Positions 1 through 7,049 of a stretch of DNA of 16,919 nucleotides are shown one piece after another. The stretch comes from CAYJRR01 sp964372275 [NCBI: uncultured bacterium] (lineage in GTDB: Bacteria > CAYJRR01), in contig CAYJRR010000006.1 of assembly GCA_964372275.1 (NCBI GenBank), positions 34,754-51,672 on the forward strand. The letters are read 5' to 3'. A program made the position numbers and the translations under genes. The stretch's first letter is position 1, and each line of letters begins with the position of its first letter. The notes beneath the pieces were generated by a model that was not told the origin of the DNA, did not search any database, and saw only the letters and a list, made by a program, of their open reading frames with translations.

Positions 1-798
1 GACGAGAAGGGTGGCAACCTCGAAGGCTTTCCCGGCGGGGTGCCGGTGGCCGGATCCAACATCGGATTTCCGCCGGGCGCCGAGCCTTCCGGACTCGTTC
101 GCGTCGACACGTCGTTCCTGAACGTCGGACACGTCGACGAGCTCTACGCCGTCGTGCCGACCGACCGTCCGGAGCCGTGCAACTTCGCCCTGCTCTACGC
201 CTCGCCGGCGCTCGGGCTGGAGGTCGCCGGCCGCGCGCGCGATCGGGACCGGACGGCAGCGGTGGAGCCGCCCTTCTTCGTTTCCGCGCCGCCCCGGGCG
301 CCGCCGGGCGAACCGCTCGACTGTCTCGAGGCGCTGCCGCGGGCGTCGGTGATGGGCGGTGGAGCGACGATGGGAACACGCCCGATGCAGGCCGGCGAAG
401 CGCTGGAGTGCGGGGAGCTGGTGCGCGCCAACCGCGCCTACGAGTCGATCGTCCGGTCCGGCGCCGAGCGGATCGCCGGCGCGGTGGCGGCGCGGAGCGG
501 TTGCCGGGAGCCGCCGCTGGTCCCGATGCCGCAGCTCTTCCGGCCGTCGAACGCCCGAGACACCTACGGCCGCGGCGACGGTGCGACCGCGATCAACCCG
601 AACCCGGTCAACAGCCTGGTCCTCGACCGCACGGTCGTCGTCGCCGAACAGCCCAATGCGGCGTTCCAGGAGGCGGTGAGCTCGCGTCTGACCGCGCTCG
701 GGCTACGGCCGGAGTTCATCGACGCGAGCTTCTACCACTTCAATTGGGGCACCGTGCACTGCAGCACCAACGTGCGCCGCGGCTGCGTCCCGCGGTAG
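1..798 (+). CDS. Protein-arginine deiminase (PAD) family protein, C-terminal catalytic part (5'-partial)
   Basis: The frame is open from base 1 to the TAG at 796-798, giving 265 residues; the N-terminus lies outside the window, so the internal GTG at 40 is probably not the start. The fragment lines up from memory with the catalytic domain of animal peptidyl-arginine deiminases, which convert protein arginine to citrulline with calcium. A GGNLE segment (residues 4-8) matches PAD4 FGNLE, which supplies calcium ligands. VGHVDE (42-47) carries the His and Asp equivalent to PAD4 H471 and D473. INPNPVNSLVL resembles the PAD4 PNMVNMLVL strand. VHCSTNVRR near the end carries the nucleophilic Cys (codon 760-762), equivalent to C645. 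The catalytic Asp350 region and any N-terminal domains or signal peptide are off the edge. Human PADs have HCGTN where this has HCSTN. It is unrelated to the Porphyromonas PPAD fold group. Family assignment is firm; activity and substrate are inference. Confidence 0.88.
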   Translation, partial: DEKGGNLEGFPGGVPVAGSNIGFPPGAEPSGLVRVDTSFLNVGHVDELYAVVPTDRPEPCNFALLYASPALGLEVAGRARDRDRTAAVEPPFFVSAPPRAPPGEPLDCLEALPRASVMGGGATMGTRPMQAGEALECGELVRANRAYESIVRSGAERIAGAVAARSGCREPPLVPMPQLFRPSNARDTYGRGDGATAINPNPVNSLVLDRTVVVAEQPNAAFQEAVSSRLTALGLRPEFIDASFYHFNWGTVHCSTNVRRGCVPR

Positions 799-799
799 G

Positions 800-2314
800 T
801 CACGGCTTCGTCCGGAGGTCGACCGTTGCGCGCTCGCCGGGGGTCAAGGTGACGCTGCGCTCGCGCCGGCCGTGTCGGGGATGGACGACGGCGAAGCGGT
901 GCTCGCCGGCGTGGAGCTTGCGGCGGCCGACCGGCGCGCGTCCGATCTTCTTCCCGTCGACGTAGACGGTGGCGCCGTCGTCGGCGCGCAGGGTGACGAT
1001 CGCCGGGATGCCACGCTTCCGAACCGCCGCGGTCCGCTCGCCACCCGATCGCGGCGTGCCGGAGGGGCGGGCCGGACGGGCCCCGGCGGCGATCGTGGCG
1101 GAAGGCGTGGCGGAGAGTGGCGCGCCGGAGTGCGGCGGACGGTCGCGAACGGTCCCGATCGCCACGGCGATCCCCGCCGCCGCCAGGGCCAGCCCGATCG
1201 GCAGGTGTCCGAGGCGGCGGCGAAACGGATTCTCCGAGCCCGCGGTGGTGCGGGTCGCCGACGGCCGCTCCCCCCGGCCGACGATCGTCACCGCCTCGGC
1301 CGGGTCGGGAAGGGAGACCGAGACCGAGGCGGTCCCGGTCGCCTCGGTGACCTCGCCGGTACCGGTCGACACTCCGGGCCGCATCGCGTCGCGCAGCCGG
1401 GCGCTGATCGAGCGCTCCGGCGCCGTCGGAGTTTCGGCGGCGAGTCGCCGCACCCGGCGGCCCAGTTCCGGTGCCGGATCGCGCACGGCATCGGGGCCGA
1501 GCGCCAGGCGCTGGCAGCACTCGTCCAGGCGCGCGGAGAAGACCGACGCCGAAGGAAGCCGTTCCTCCGGGGAGACGGCGAGCGCGTCCCGGGCGAGGAG
1601 GGTCAGCGCCTCCGGAACCTGGCCGACGACGCGCGACAGCGGCTCGACGGCAACGTCCGGGTCGGGGGCGAACCCCGCCACCGCCTCGTAGAGGAGGGCC
1701 CCCAACGCGTAGACGTCGGTTCTCGCGTCGACCGTCCGCCCCTTGCGCTGCTCCGGGCTCATGTAGCGGCGCTTCCCCAGCACCGCCCCCGTGCCGGTGG
1801 CGATGCTGCGGGCGATCCCGGCGGCGACGGCGATCCCGAAGTCGCCGAGCTTCACGCCGCCGTCGACCGAGACCAGCACGTTCTGCGGCGAGATGTCGCG
1901 GTGGACGATCCCCTGGCGGTGCGCGTAGTCGACGGCGCGCGCCACCTCCAGGACGGCGAACAGCTCGAGCGCGAGCGGAAGCGGCTCCGACTTCGCCTTC
2001 GAACGCGCGTGGATCGTCGCCAGGTCGAGCCCGTCGATCCATTCCAGCGCGATGAAATACTGCTCGCCGACGCGTCCCAGCTCGTAGACCTGGACGATGT
2101 TGCGGTGGGAGAGCTGGACGGCGATCTTGGCTTCGGCGATCAGCCGCTCGATGAACTCCCGGTCGTCGGAGAGGTGCGGCAAGATCCGCTTGACGGCGCA
2201 CGAACGCTCGAAGCCGGCCAGCCCCGCGAAGCTGGCGCGGAAGACCTCGCCCATCCCCCCCACGGCAATCTTCTCGTGCAGGACGTAGTTGCCGTATCGG
2301 TGCGGAAGCTCCAT
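800..2314 (-). CDS. Transmembrane serine/threonine protein kinase with C-terminal PEGA domain
   Basis: A 504-residue Hanks-type kinase. Numbered from the ATG at 2314: glycine loop GGMGEV (about 19-24), VAIK-type lysine in CAVKRI (42), HRDISPQN catalytic loop (138-145), DFG in LGDFGIA (158-160) and SPEQ in place of APE (about 186). A low-complexity linker leads to one membrane helix (about 369-388, GLALAAAGIAVAIG). A PEGA-like beta domain follows (about 436-502, with VYVDGKKIGRAP), presumably on the far side of the membrane. The catalytic residues are all present, so it should be active. An in-frame ATG at 2362 would add 16 residues but would overlap the divergent FHA gene; 2314 is preferred because the kinase domain starts directly after it, although neither start has a good Shine-Dalgarno. 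Its 3' end converges on the PAD gene with one base between stops. The divergent FHA activator is a plausible phospho-target or reader. Confidence 0.9.
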   Translation of the reverse strand: MELPHRYGNYVLHEKIAVGGMGEVFRASFAGLAGFERSCAVKRILPHLSDDREFIERLIAEAKIAVQLSHRNIVQVYELGRVGEQYFIALEWIDGLDLATIHARSKAKSEPLPLALELFAVLEVARAVDYAHRQGIVHRDISPQNVLVSVDGGVKLGDFGIAVAAGIARSIATGTGAVLGKRRYMSPEQRKGRTVDARTDVYALGALLYEAVAGFAPDPDVAVEPLSRVVGQVPEALTLLARDALAVSPEERLPSASVFSARLDECCQRLALGPDAVRDPAPELGRRVRRLAAETPTAPERSISARLRDAMRPGVSTGTGEVTEATGTASVSVSLPDPAEAVTIVGRGERPSATRTTAGSENPFRRRLGHLPIGLALAAAGIAVAIGTVRDRPPHSGAPLSATPSATIAAGARPARPSGTPRSGGERTAAVRKRGIPAIVTLRADDGATVYVDGKKIGRAPVGRRKLHAGEHRFAVVHPRHGRRERSVTLTPGERATVDLRTKP

Positions 2315-2352
2315 CGGCGGTACCGGTCGATCTTCCTCTCTCACGCGAAGCC

Positions 2353-3717
2353 GTGACAACATCGACCCGGATGACCCGCCCGCTCGTGCCGACCGAGACG
2401 ATCCTCGTCGACGGCAACGCCACCGCGGTCCGCTTCCGGCGCTGCACGATGACGGTGCTGGAGGGTCCCGAGAAGGGGATGGAGGTCTCCCTCGGCAAGC
2501 GGACGATCCGCGTCGGATCGGCGCCGGAGAACGACCTGGTGCTCACCGACCGGGGCGTGAGCCGCTACCACTGCGAGATCGAGGCGCTCGACAGCGGCTA
2601 TCGCCTGCGCGACCAGGCGAGTCGCAACGGCGTGTGGCTGGGTCGGGTGCGGGTGCGCGAGGCGATCCTCGGCGGGGAGGTGAAGCTGCGGCTCGGAAAG
2701 TCGACGCTGCTTTTCGCCCCCGCCGACGATTCGGTCGAGGTGACGCTCACCACGGCCGACCGGTTCGGCGAGGCGATCGGCGGCTCGGGTCCGATGCGCG
2801 AGCTGTTCGACGTCCTGGAGCGGGTCGCGCCGACCGACCTGACGGTGCTGATCGAGGGGGAGACCGGCACCGGCAAGGAGCTGCTCGCCGAGGCGATCCA
2901 CCACCGGAGCCGGCGCGCCGCCGCGCCGTTCGTCGTCGTCGACTGCGGCTCGATCCCGCGCGACCTGATGGAGAGCGAGCTGTTCGGGCACGTGAAGGGA
3001 TCGTTCACCGGGGCGATCGCCGACAAGCGCGGGCTGTTCGAGTCGGCCCACGGCGGCACGCTCTTCCTCGACGAGTTGGGGGAGCTCGACCTCGACCTGC
3101 AGCCGAAACTGCTCCGCGTCCTGGAGCGAGGCGAGATCCGCCGCGTCGGCGCCTCCACGCCGATCCCGATCGACGTGCGGATCGTCGCCGCCACGCACCG
3201 GGACATCCTCTCCGACGTGACGGCCGGTCGCTTCCGACAGGACCTCTACTACCGCCTGTCGGTGGTCAAGGTTCGCGTCCCGCCGCTGCGCGAACGCCGC
3301 GAGGACATCCCCCGGATCGCCAGGGCCCTGGCCCACGCGATTGCGGAGGACTATCCCGAGATCGGCCCCCCCGATCTCGACGGGCTCGTCGCGGCGCTCG
3401 GGAGCCGCTATCGGGACTACGCCTGGCCCGGAAACGTCCGCGAGCTCCGCAACGTCGTCGAACGGGCGCTGCACATCGACGAGTCCGGCCTCCCCGCCGG
3501 TGGGGCGGGCCTTGGCGCCGACGGGGCGGCGTCCGGTTCCGCCGGGCGGAAGCCGACCTTCCGCGTCGCCAAGCACGAAGCGGTGGCGAAGTTCGAGCGC
3601 GACTTCCTCGAAGCGATCCTCTCGGAACACGGGCACAACGTCAGCCGCGCGGCGCGCGCCGCCGGCCTCGACCGGCGCAACTTCCAGAAGCTCCTCCGCA
3701 AGTACGACCTGCGCTGA
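2353..3717 (+). CDS. FHA domain-containing sigma-54-dependent transcriptional activator
   Basis: A 454-residue bacterial enhancer-binding protein that has an FHA domain in place of a receiver domain. The FHA fold (about 45-122) shows the RVGS, SRYH and RNGVWL signatures used to bind phosphothreonine. The AAA+ domain (about 142-375) has Walker A GETGTGKE (169-176), the sigma-54 contact loop GSFTGA (216-221; the usual form is GAFTGA), Walker B TLFLDEL (236-242) and the RFRQDLYYRL and WPGNVREL motifs. A Gly/Ala-rich linker leads to a Fis-type helix-turn-helix (about 410-452, NVSRAARAAGLDRRNFQKLL). It probably activates RpoN promoters when it binds phosphorylated protein. The start may be the GTG at 2353 or the ATG at 2371, which would shorten the overlap with a longer kinase start; neither has a clear Shine-Dalgarno. 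The stop directly abuts the stop of the adenylate cyclase on the other strand. Confidence 0.92.
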   Translation: MTTSTRMTRPLVPTETILVDGNATAVRFRRCTMTVLEGPEKGMEVSLGKRTIRVGSAPENDLVLTDRGVSRYHCEIEALDSGYRLRDQASRNGVWLGRVRVREAILGGEVKLRLGKSTLLFAPADDSVEVTLTTADRFGEAIGGSGPMRELFDVLERVAPTDLTVLIEGETGTGKELLAEAIHHRSRRAAAPFVVVDCGSIPRDLMESELFGHVKGSFTGAIADKRGLFESAHGGTLFLDELGELDLDLQPKLLRVLERGEIRRVGASTPIPIDVRIVAATHRDILSDVTAGRFRQDLYYRLSVVKVRVPPLRERREDIPRIARALAHAIAEDYPEIGPPDLDGLVAALGSRYRDYAWPGNVRELRNVVERALHIDESGLPAGGAGLGADGAASGSAGRKPTFRVAKHEAVAKFERDFLEAILSEHGHNVSRAARAAGLDRRNFQKLLRKYDLR

Positions 3718-5748
3718 CTACTTCACGTCGATGGCGTGGACGCCGTCGAATCCGTCCGGCGCCGCGCGCGCGTACTGGAGGCAGCGGGCGTGCATCGCCG
3801 CCACCGGACCGTCGTCGGGAAACCGGTCGAGGAGACGCCGGAAGGCGCCGGCAGCGTCGTCGAAACGTCCGGCGGCGTAGGCATCCCACGCGGCGCGGTA
3901 TTCCGGCTCCGCCGCGCGCGGCGGAAGATGGCCGCCCCGGGGGCCGAGCACCTCGTGGATCTCGACCGGCGCCTCGCGCCCCTTCACCCGCACCCGATCG
4001 ACGAACCGCGCGACGACCGCCTCGCCGGCGAGACGCAAGGAGGACCCGGTGGTGAGGATGCGCGACCCGTAGATCTTGTTCGCCCCTTCGAGGCGGCTGG
4101 CGAGGTTGATCGTGTCGCCCACGGCGGTGTAGCTCTTCTGCTCCGAGCCGCCGACGTGTCCCGTGACCGCCTCTCCGGTGTGCACGCCGATCCGAGACGC
4201 GAGAAGGGCCCCCTTCGCTTCCCAGCCGCGCGCGAGTTCGCGCGTCGCGTCGGCCATCTCGATCGCGGCGGCGAGCGCGCGCGCGGCGTGCCCGTCGACC
4301 GCGACCGGCGCGTTCCAGAGGGCCATCACCGCGTCGCCGATGAACTTGTCGATCATGCCGTCGTGCTTCTCGATCACCTTCGCGCAGGTCGCGAAGTATT
4401 CGTTCAGGCGGCGCACGACGCGCTGCGGATCCTCCCCTTCCGAGAAACGGGTGAACCCGGCGAGATCACAGAACAGGCAGGTGACGGTGCGCGTCGCCCC
4501 TTGGAGGCCGAGCTCCTCCGGATGCGCCAGGATGTAGTCGAAGTACTTCCGCGGGACCGAGAGCTTCATCGTCCTCTCGATCCGTTCCCCCTTCTCCAGC
4601 TCTCCGGCCATCCGGTTGAGCGCCTCTCCCACCGCCGCCAGCTCGTCGCGCGTGCCGACCTCCACCCGATGGCGGAAGTTCCGATCGCGCAGGGCGTCGG
4701 TCCCCTCCACCAGCCGGCGAACCGCCTCCCGCATCGGAGCGGAGACGCCGTGCGCGATCGCCAGTCCTCCGACCAGCGCCAGCCCGCCCACCGCGACCAG
4801 GCCCAGCCACAGCCGGCGCTTCACCGCCCGGTCGCGCGCGAGCGGACGCAGGAGCACGGTGTCGACCCCGGCGACGCCTTGCGGGAGTCCGATCTTCATG
4901 CGCCGGTAGCGGAACGGCCGGCGGTCGATCGACACCTCTCCGGCGTCACCGAGCCGGCGGACGATTTCCGGCGCGCCGGGAAACTCCGTCAGGAAGTCCG
5001 GTCGGGTGAGGATCGACGTGCGCGTCTGGAACAGGACCTCCATCCCGGTCGCCGCGGAGAGAACCTGGAGGTCGTCCCCGTGCAGGCGGTTTCCGATCAG
5101 GAACGCTCCCGGTCCGCCGTTCTCCTGGTCCTTCAGCGGCACCGCGCCCACGACGAACAGTCCGGTGGCCGCCTCGCCGAAGATCGGAGGGATCGCCGGG
5201 TCGCCGGGTCCCGCGACGACCGTTCCGAGGCGACCCTGCAGCGCATGTCGAACGATCTCGTACGCCGACCAGTCGGGACCGCCGGCGTCGTCGGGGTCGG
5301 CCCGGTTCCAGACGACTCGCCCGTCGGAGGCGATGGCCGCGAAGAGGTCGGCGCTCAGAACGGGATACCAGGAGAGGCTGGCGTTGATGTCGGCCAGCGA
5401 TTGGATGCGGTCGTGCCATTCCGGAAGCGAGTCCCTGGCGGCGGTGCGGGCCGACCGGACGGTCGCCTCCAATACCGGTGCGGAGGAGATCGCTTCGTCC
5501 TGCGCGATGGTGAGGACCTGCGCCGCCTGGTCGGCGAGGAACTTCGGCAGCGCCGACCGGCGGACCTCCTCGAATCTCGCCTCCGCCGACTGGCCGATGC
5601 TCGACTCGATCAGCCGCGCGGCGACGACCGCGACCGCCGCCAGCGCCAGGGCGAGGACGACCGCGACGACGCGGATGATGCGCCGGCCGAAGCTGTCGGG
5701 GGGCCCGGCGGGGGCTCCGGCTGCGGCCATCTTCGACCCGGGCTCCAT
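3718..5748 (-). CDS. Membrane class III adenylate cyclase with extracytoplasmic sensor and HAMP domain
   Basis: A 676-residue protein. A short N-terminus precedes TM1 (about 24-46). An extracytoplasmic region of about 265 residues, perhaps Cache-like, precedes TM2 (about 313-335). A HAMP domain (about 336-390) and a class III cyclase domain (about 420-602) follow. A tail with a TPR-like segment WDAYAAGRFDDAAGAFRRLL (621-640) ends the protein. Catalytic residues are complete: metal-binding D428 (CDLAGFTRF) and D472 (FIGD), adenine-selecting K468 and D545 (VGDTIN), and transition-state N548 and R552. The K/D pair predicts ATP as substrate, so cAMP as product. The frame stays open to 6318, but that extension would run across the divergent sigma-factor gene; the ATG at 5748 gives a sensible N-terminus just before TM1. 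No strong Shine-Dalgarno is visible there. Sensor ligand unknown. Confidence 0.9.
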   Translation of the reverse strand: MEPGSKMAAAGAPAGPPDSFGRRIIRVVAVVLALALAAVAVVAARLIESSIGQSAEARFEEVRRSALPKFLADQAAQVLTIAQDEAISSAPVLEATVRSARTAARDSLPEWHDRIQSLADINASLSWYPVLSADLFAAIASDGRVVWNRADPDDAGGPDWSAYEIVRHALQGRLGTVVAGPGDPAIPPIFGEAATGLFVVGAVPLKDQENGGPGAFLIGNRLHGDDLQVLSAATGMEVLFQTRTSILTRPDFLTEFPGAPEIVRRLGDAGEVSIDRRPFRYRRMKIGLPQGVAGVDTVLLRPLARDRAVKRRLWLGLVAVGGLALVGGLAIAHGVSAPMREAVRRLVEGTDALRDRNFRHRVEVGTRDELAAVGEALNRMAGELEKGERIERTMKLSVPRKYFDYILAHPEELGLQGATRTVTCLFCDLAGFTRFSEGEDPQRVVRRLNEYFATCAKVIEKHDGMIDKFIGDAVMALWNAPVAVDGHAARALAAAIEMADATRELARGWEAKGALLASRIGVHTGEAVTGHVGGSEQKSYTAVGDTINLASRLEGANKIYGSRILTTGSSLRLAGEAVVARFVDRVRVKGREAPVEIHEVLGPRGGHLPPRAAEPEYRAAWDAYAAGRFDDAAGAFRRLLDRFPDDGPVAAMHARCLQYARAAPDGFDGVHAIDVK

Positions 5749-5789
5749 CCGTTTCCATTTGTAATACGACCCGTTGCGCTTTTCGTGGC

Positions 5790-5817
5790 GGAATTGCGCG
5801 AAAGCCGAAATAGTCGA
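5790..5817 (+). promoter_or_regulatory. Candidate ECF-type promoter of the sigma/anti-sigma operon
   Basis: GGAATTG (5790-5796) and GTCGA (5813-5817) are separated by 16 bases, in the 102-base gap between the divergent cyclase and sigma-factor genes. This resembles the GGAACTT/GTC layout of ECF sigma promoters and would allow autoregulation, with transcription starting about 28 bases before the ATG at 5851. It is a motif match only. Confidence 0.4.
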
Positions 5818-5850
5818 CCGCCTCCGACCGTAGGGGAGCCGGGAACGTCC

Positions 5851-6444
5851 ATGCCCGAAACCGCCGACGACGAAACAGCGGCCGCGGCGGTCGTCCGGGG
5901 GAAGAGGGAGTGTTTCGCCGAGCTGGTTCGGCGGCACCAGGGGACGGTCTACCGCATCGCCCGCCGGATCCTGAACGACGACGGGGAGGCGGCCGATGCG
6001 GCGCAAGAGGCGTTCGTGAAGGCGTATCGCAACCTGCCGAGCTTCGACACCAGCCGGGCGTTTGCGCCCTGGCTCTATCGCATCGCCCGCAACCACGCGC
6101 TCGACGTGTCGCGGAAGCGGGGCGCATCGCCGGAGCGGCTCGAGGCGGAGGAGATCGGGGAGGACGACGGGGGGGCCGGGGCGGTCGGCCGGGACGTGGC
6201 CGATCCCGAGGCCCCAAGCGCGCTCGACTCGCTCGAAGCGGCCGAACGCGGGCGCCGGGTCGCCGAGGCGCTCGAGCGGCTCGATCCGAAGTACCGCGAG
6301 GTCGTCGAGCTCTACCATTTCGAGGAGCTCACCTACGCCGAGATCGCCGAAACGCTCGGGGTGCCGATCGGGACGGTGATGACGCGCCTGTTCCGTGCCC
6401 GCGGGCGTCTCGCCGAGTTGATGAAGGGGGCGATTGCGGCATGA
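5851..6444 (+). CDS. ECF-family RNA polymerase sigma factor (sigma-70 family)
   Basis: A 197-residue sigma factor. Region 2 (about 21-91) contains FAELVRRHQGTVYRIARRIL and the DAAQEAFVKAYRNLPSF core-binding and -10 recognition helices. An acidic, Gly-rich linker (about 92-130) follows. Region 4 (about 137-190) contains LDPKYREVVELYHFEELTYAEIAETLGVPIGTVMTRLFRARGRL, the -35 recognition helix-turn-helix. The frame is open upstream for 2.1 kb because of GC bias, but homology begins at the ATG at 5851; GGGA lies six bases before it. Length is typical of ECF factors. The ATGA overlap with the next gene (6441-6444) indicates translational coupling to an anti-sigma factor, so it is probably held inactive at the membrane until a signal arrives. 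Confidence 0.94.
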   Translation: MPETADDETAAAAVVRGKRECFAELVRRHQGTVYRIARRILNDDGEAADAAQEAFVKAYRNLPSFDTSRAFAPWLYRIARNHALDVSRKRGASPERLEAEEIGEDDGGAGAVGRDVADPEAPSALDSLEAAERGRRVAEALERLDPKYREVVELYHFEELTYAEIAETLGVPIGTVMTRLFRARGRLAELMKGAIAA

Positions 6445-7049
6445 CCTTCCTCACGCACCTCGAAGAGTCGACGGTCCAGCGGTTCGCCGAGGGGGCTCTC
6501 CCGGCGGCCGAGCGCTCGGCGGCCGAGGCGCATCTCGAGCACTGCGGCCACTGCCGGCGGCGCGTCTCGGATCTCTCGCGCGTCGCCGGCGCGCTCGCGT
6601 CGGTTCGTTCGGCCGCGCTCCTGCCCGAGCCCCCCGCCGACTTCGCCGCGCGGGTGATGGCGCGCGTGGCGTTGGAACCGGCGTTCGTGCCCTCGGCCCT
6701 GGAGGCGGCGCGCGACCGCGGGCCCTCCCCGGTGGAGCGGTTCCGTGCGCGGGACGCCCTTCCGGCGCTTCTCGCCGGCGTCGCGGCGATCGTCTGCGGA
6801 GTCGCGCTGGTCACCGTCGGCGGCGGTGCGCTTCCGCTCGCCGGCGAGGCGGCGCGCTCCGTGACGACGCTGGCCCACGCCGCCGGAAGGCTGGGGCTCG
6901 CCCTGACCGTCCTGCGCGCCGCGCTTCCGGTGCTCGCCGCCGCCGCCGTGGCGTCGCTCGTGGTGCTGTGGCCCCTGCTGGCGAAGGCGCTCACGCTTCC
7001 CCCCCGCCCCGCGCGCCGCGCGGCGCGAATCGGTTCCCGAGGTCGATGA
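6441..7049 (+). CDS. Membrane-bound zinc-finger anti-sigma factor
   Basis: A 202-residue partner of the preceding sigma factor, starting inside its stop codon. The N-terminal ZAS-type domain carries H31-x3-C35-x2-C38 (HLEHCGHC), the motif that coordinates zinc and holds region 2/4 of ECF sigma factors. A linker with DFAARVMARV (about 67-76) follows. Two hydrophobic segments (about 107-130 and 151-181) should anchor it in the inner membrane, and the C-terminus is basic (RPARRAARIGSRGR). Its TGA overlaps the ATG of the next gene by the same ATGA arrangement. The function follows from motif plus synteny; the inducing signal and release mechanism (proteolysis or zinc/redox change) cannot be read from the sequence. 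Confidence 0.88.
   Translation: MTFLTHLEESTVQRFAEGALPAAERSAAEAHLEHCGHCRRRVSDLSRVAGALASVRSAALLPEPPADFAARVMARVALEPAFVPSALEAARDRGPSPVERFRARDALPALLAGVAAIVCGVALVTVGGGALPLAGEAARSVTTLAHAAGRLGLALTVLRAALPVLAAAAVASLVVLWPLLAKALTLPPRPARRAARIGSRGR

Noticed and set aside
872-2356. 494-codon plus-strand open frame opposite the kinase
   Set aside because: Low-complexity composition, no recognisable motif, fully opposite a conserved kinase; third-position GC bias explains it.
732-2546. 604-codon open frame antisense-shifted across the kinase gene
   Set aside because: Its translation is Arg/Gly/Ala/Pro-rich and lacks domains, while the overlapping frame is a complete kinase; typical shadow of high GC.
5751-5790. 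TATTAC-like -10 box for the adenylate cyclase on the minus strand (about 5762-5767)
   Set aside because: No acceptable -35 at 16-18 bases; not enough to call a promoter.
3736-5850. Upstream extension of the sigma factor frame by 705 codons
   Set aside because: It runs antisense to the entire cyclase gene and reads as charged low-complexity sequence; sigma homology begins at 5851.
5749-6318. N-terminal extension of the adenylate cyclase by 190 codons
   Set aside because: It would lie antisense over the conserved ECF sigma gene and has no domain character; the TM-preceding ATG at 5748 is enough.
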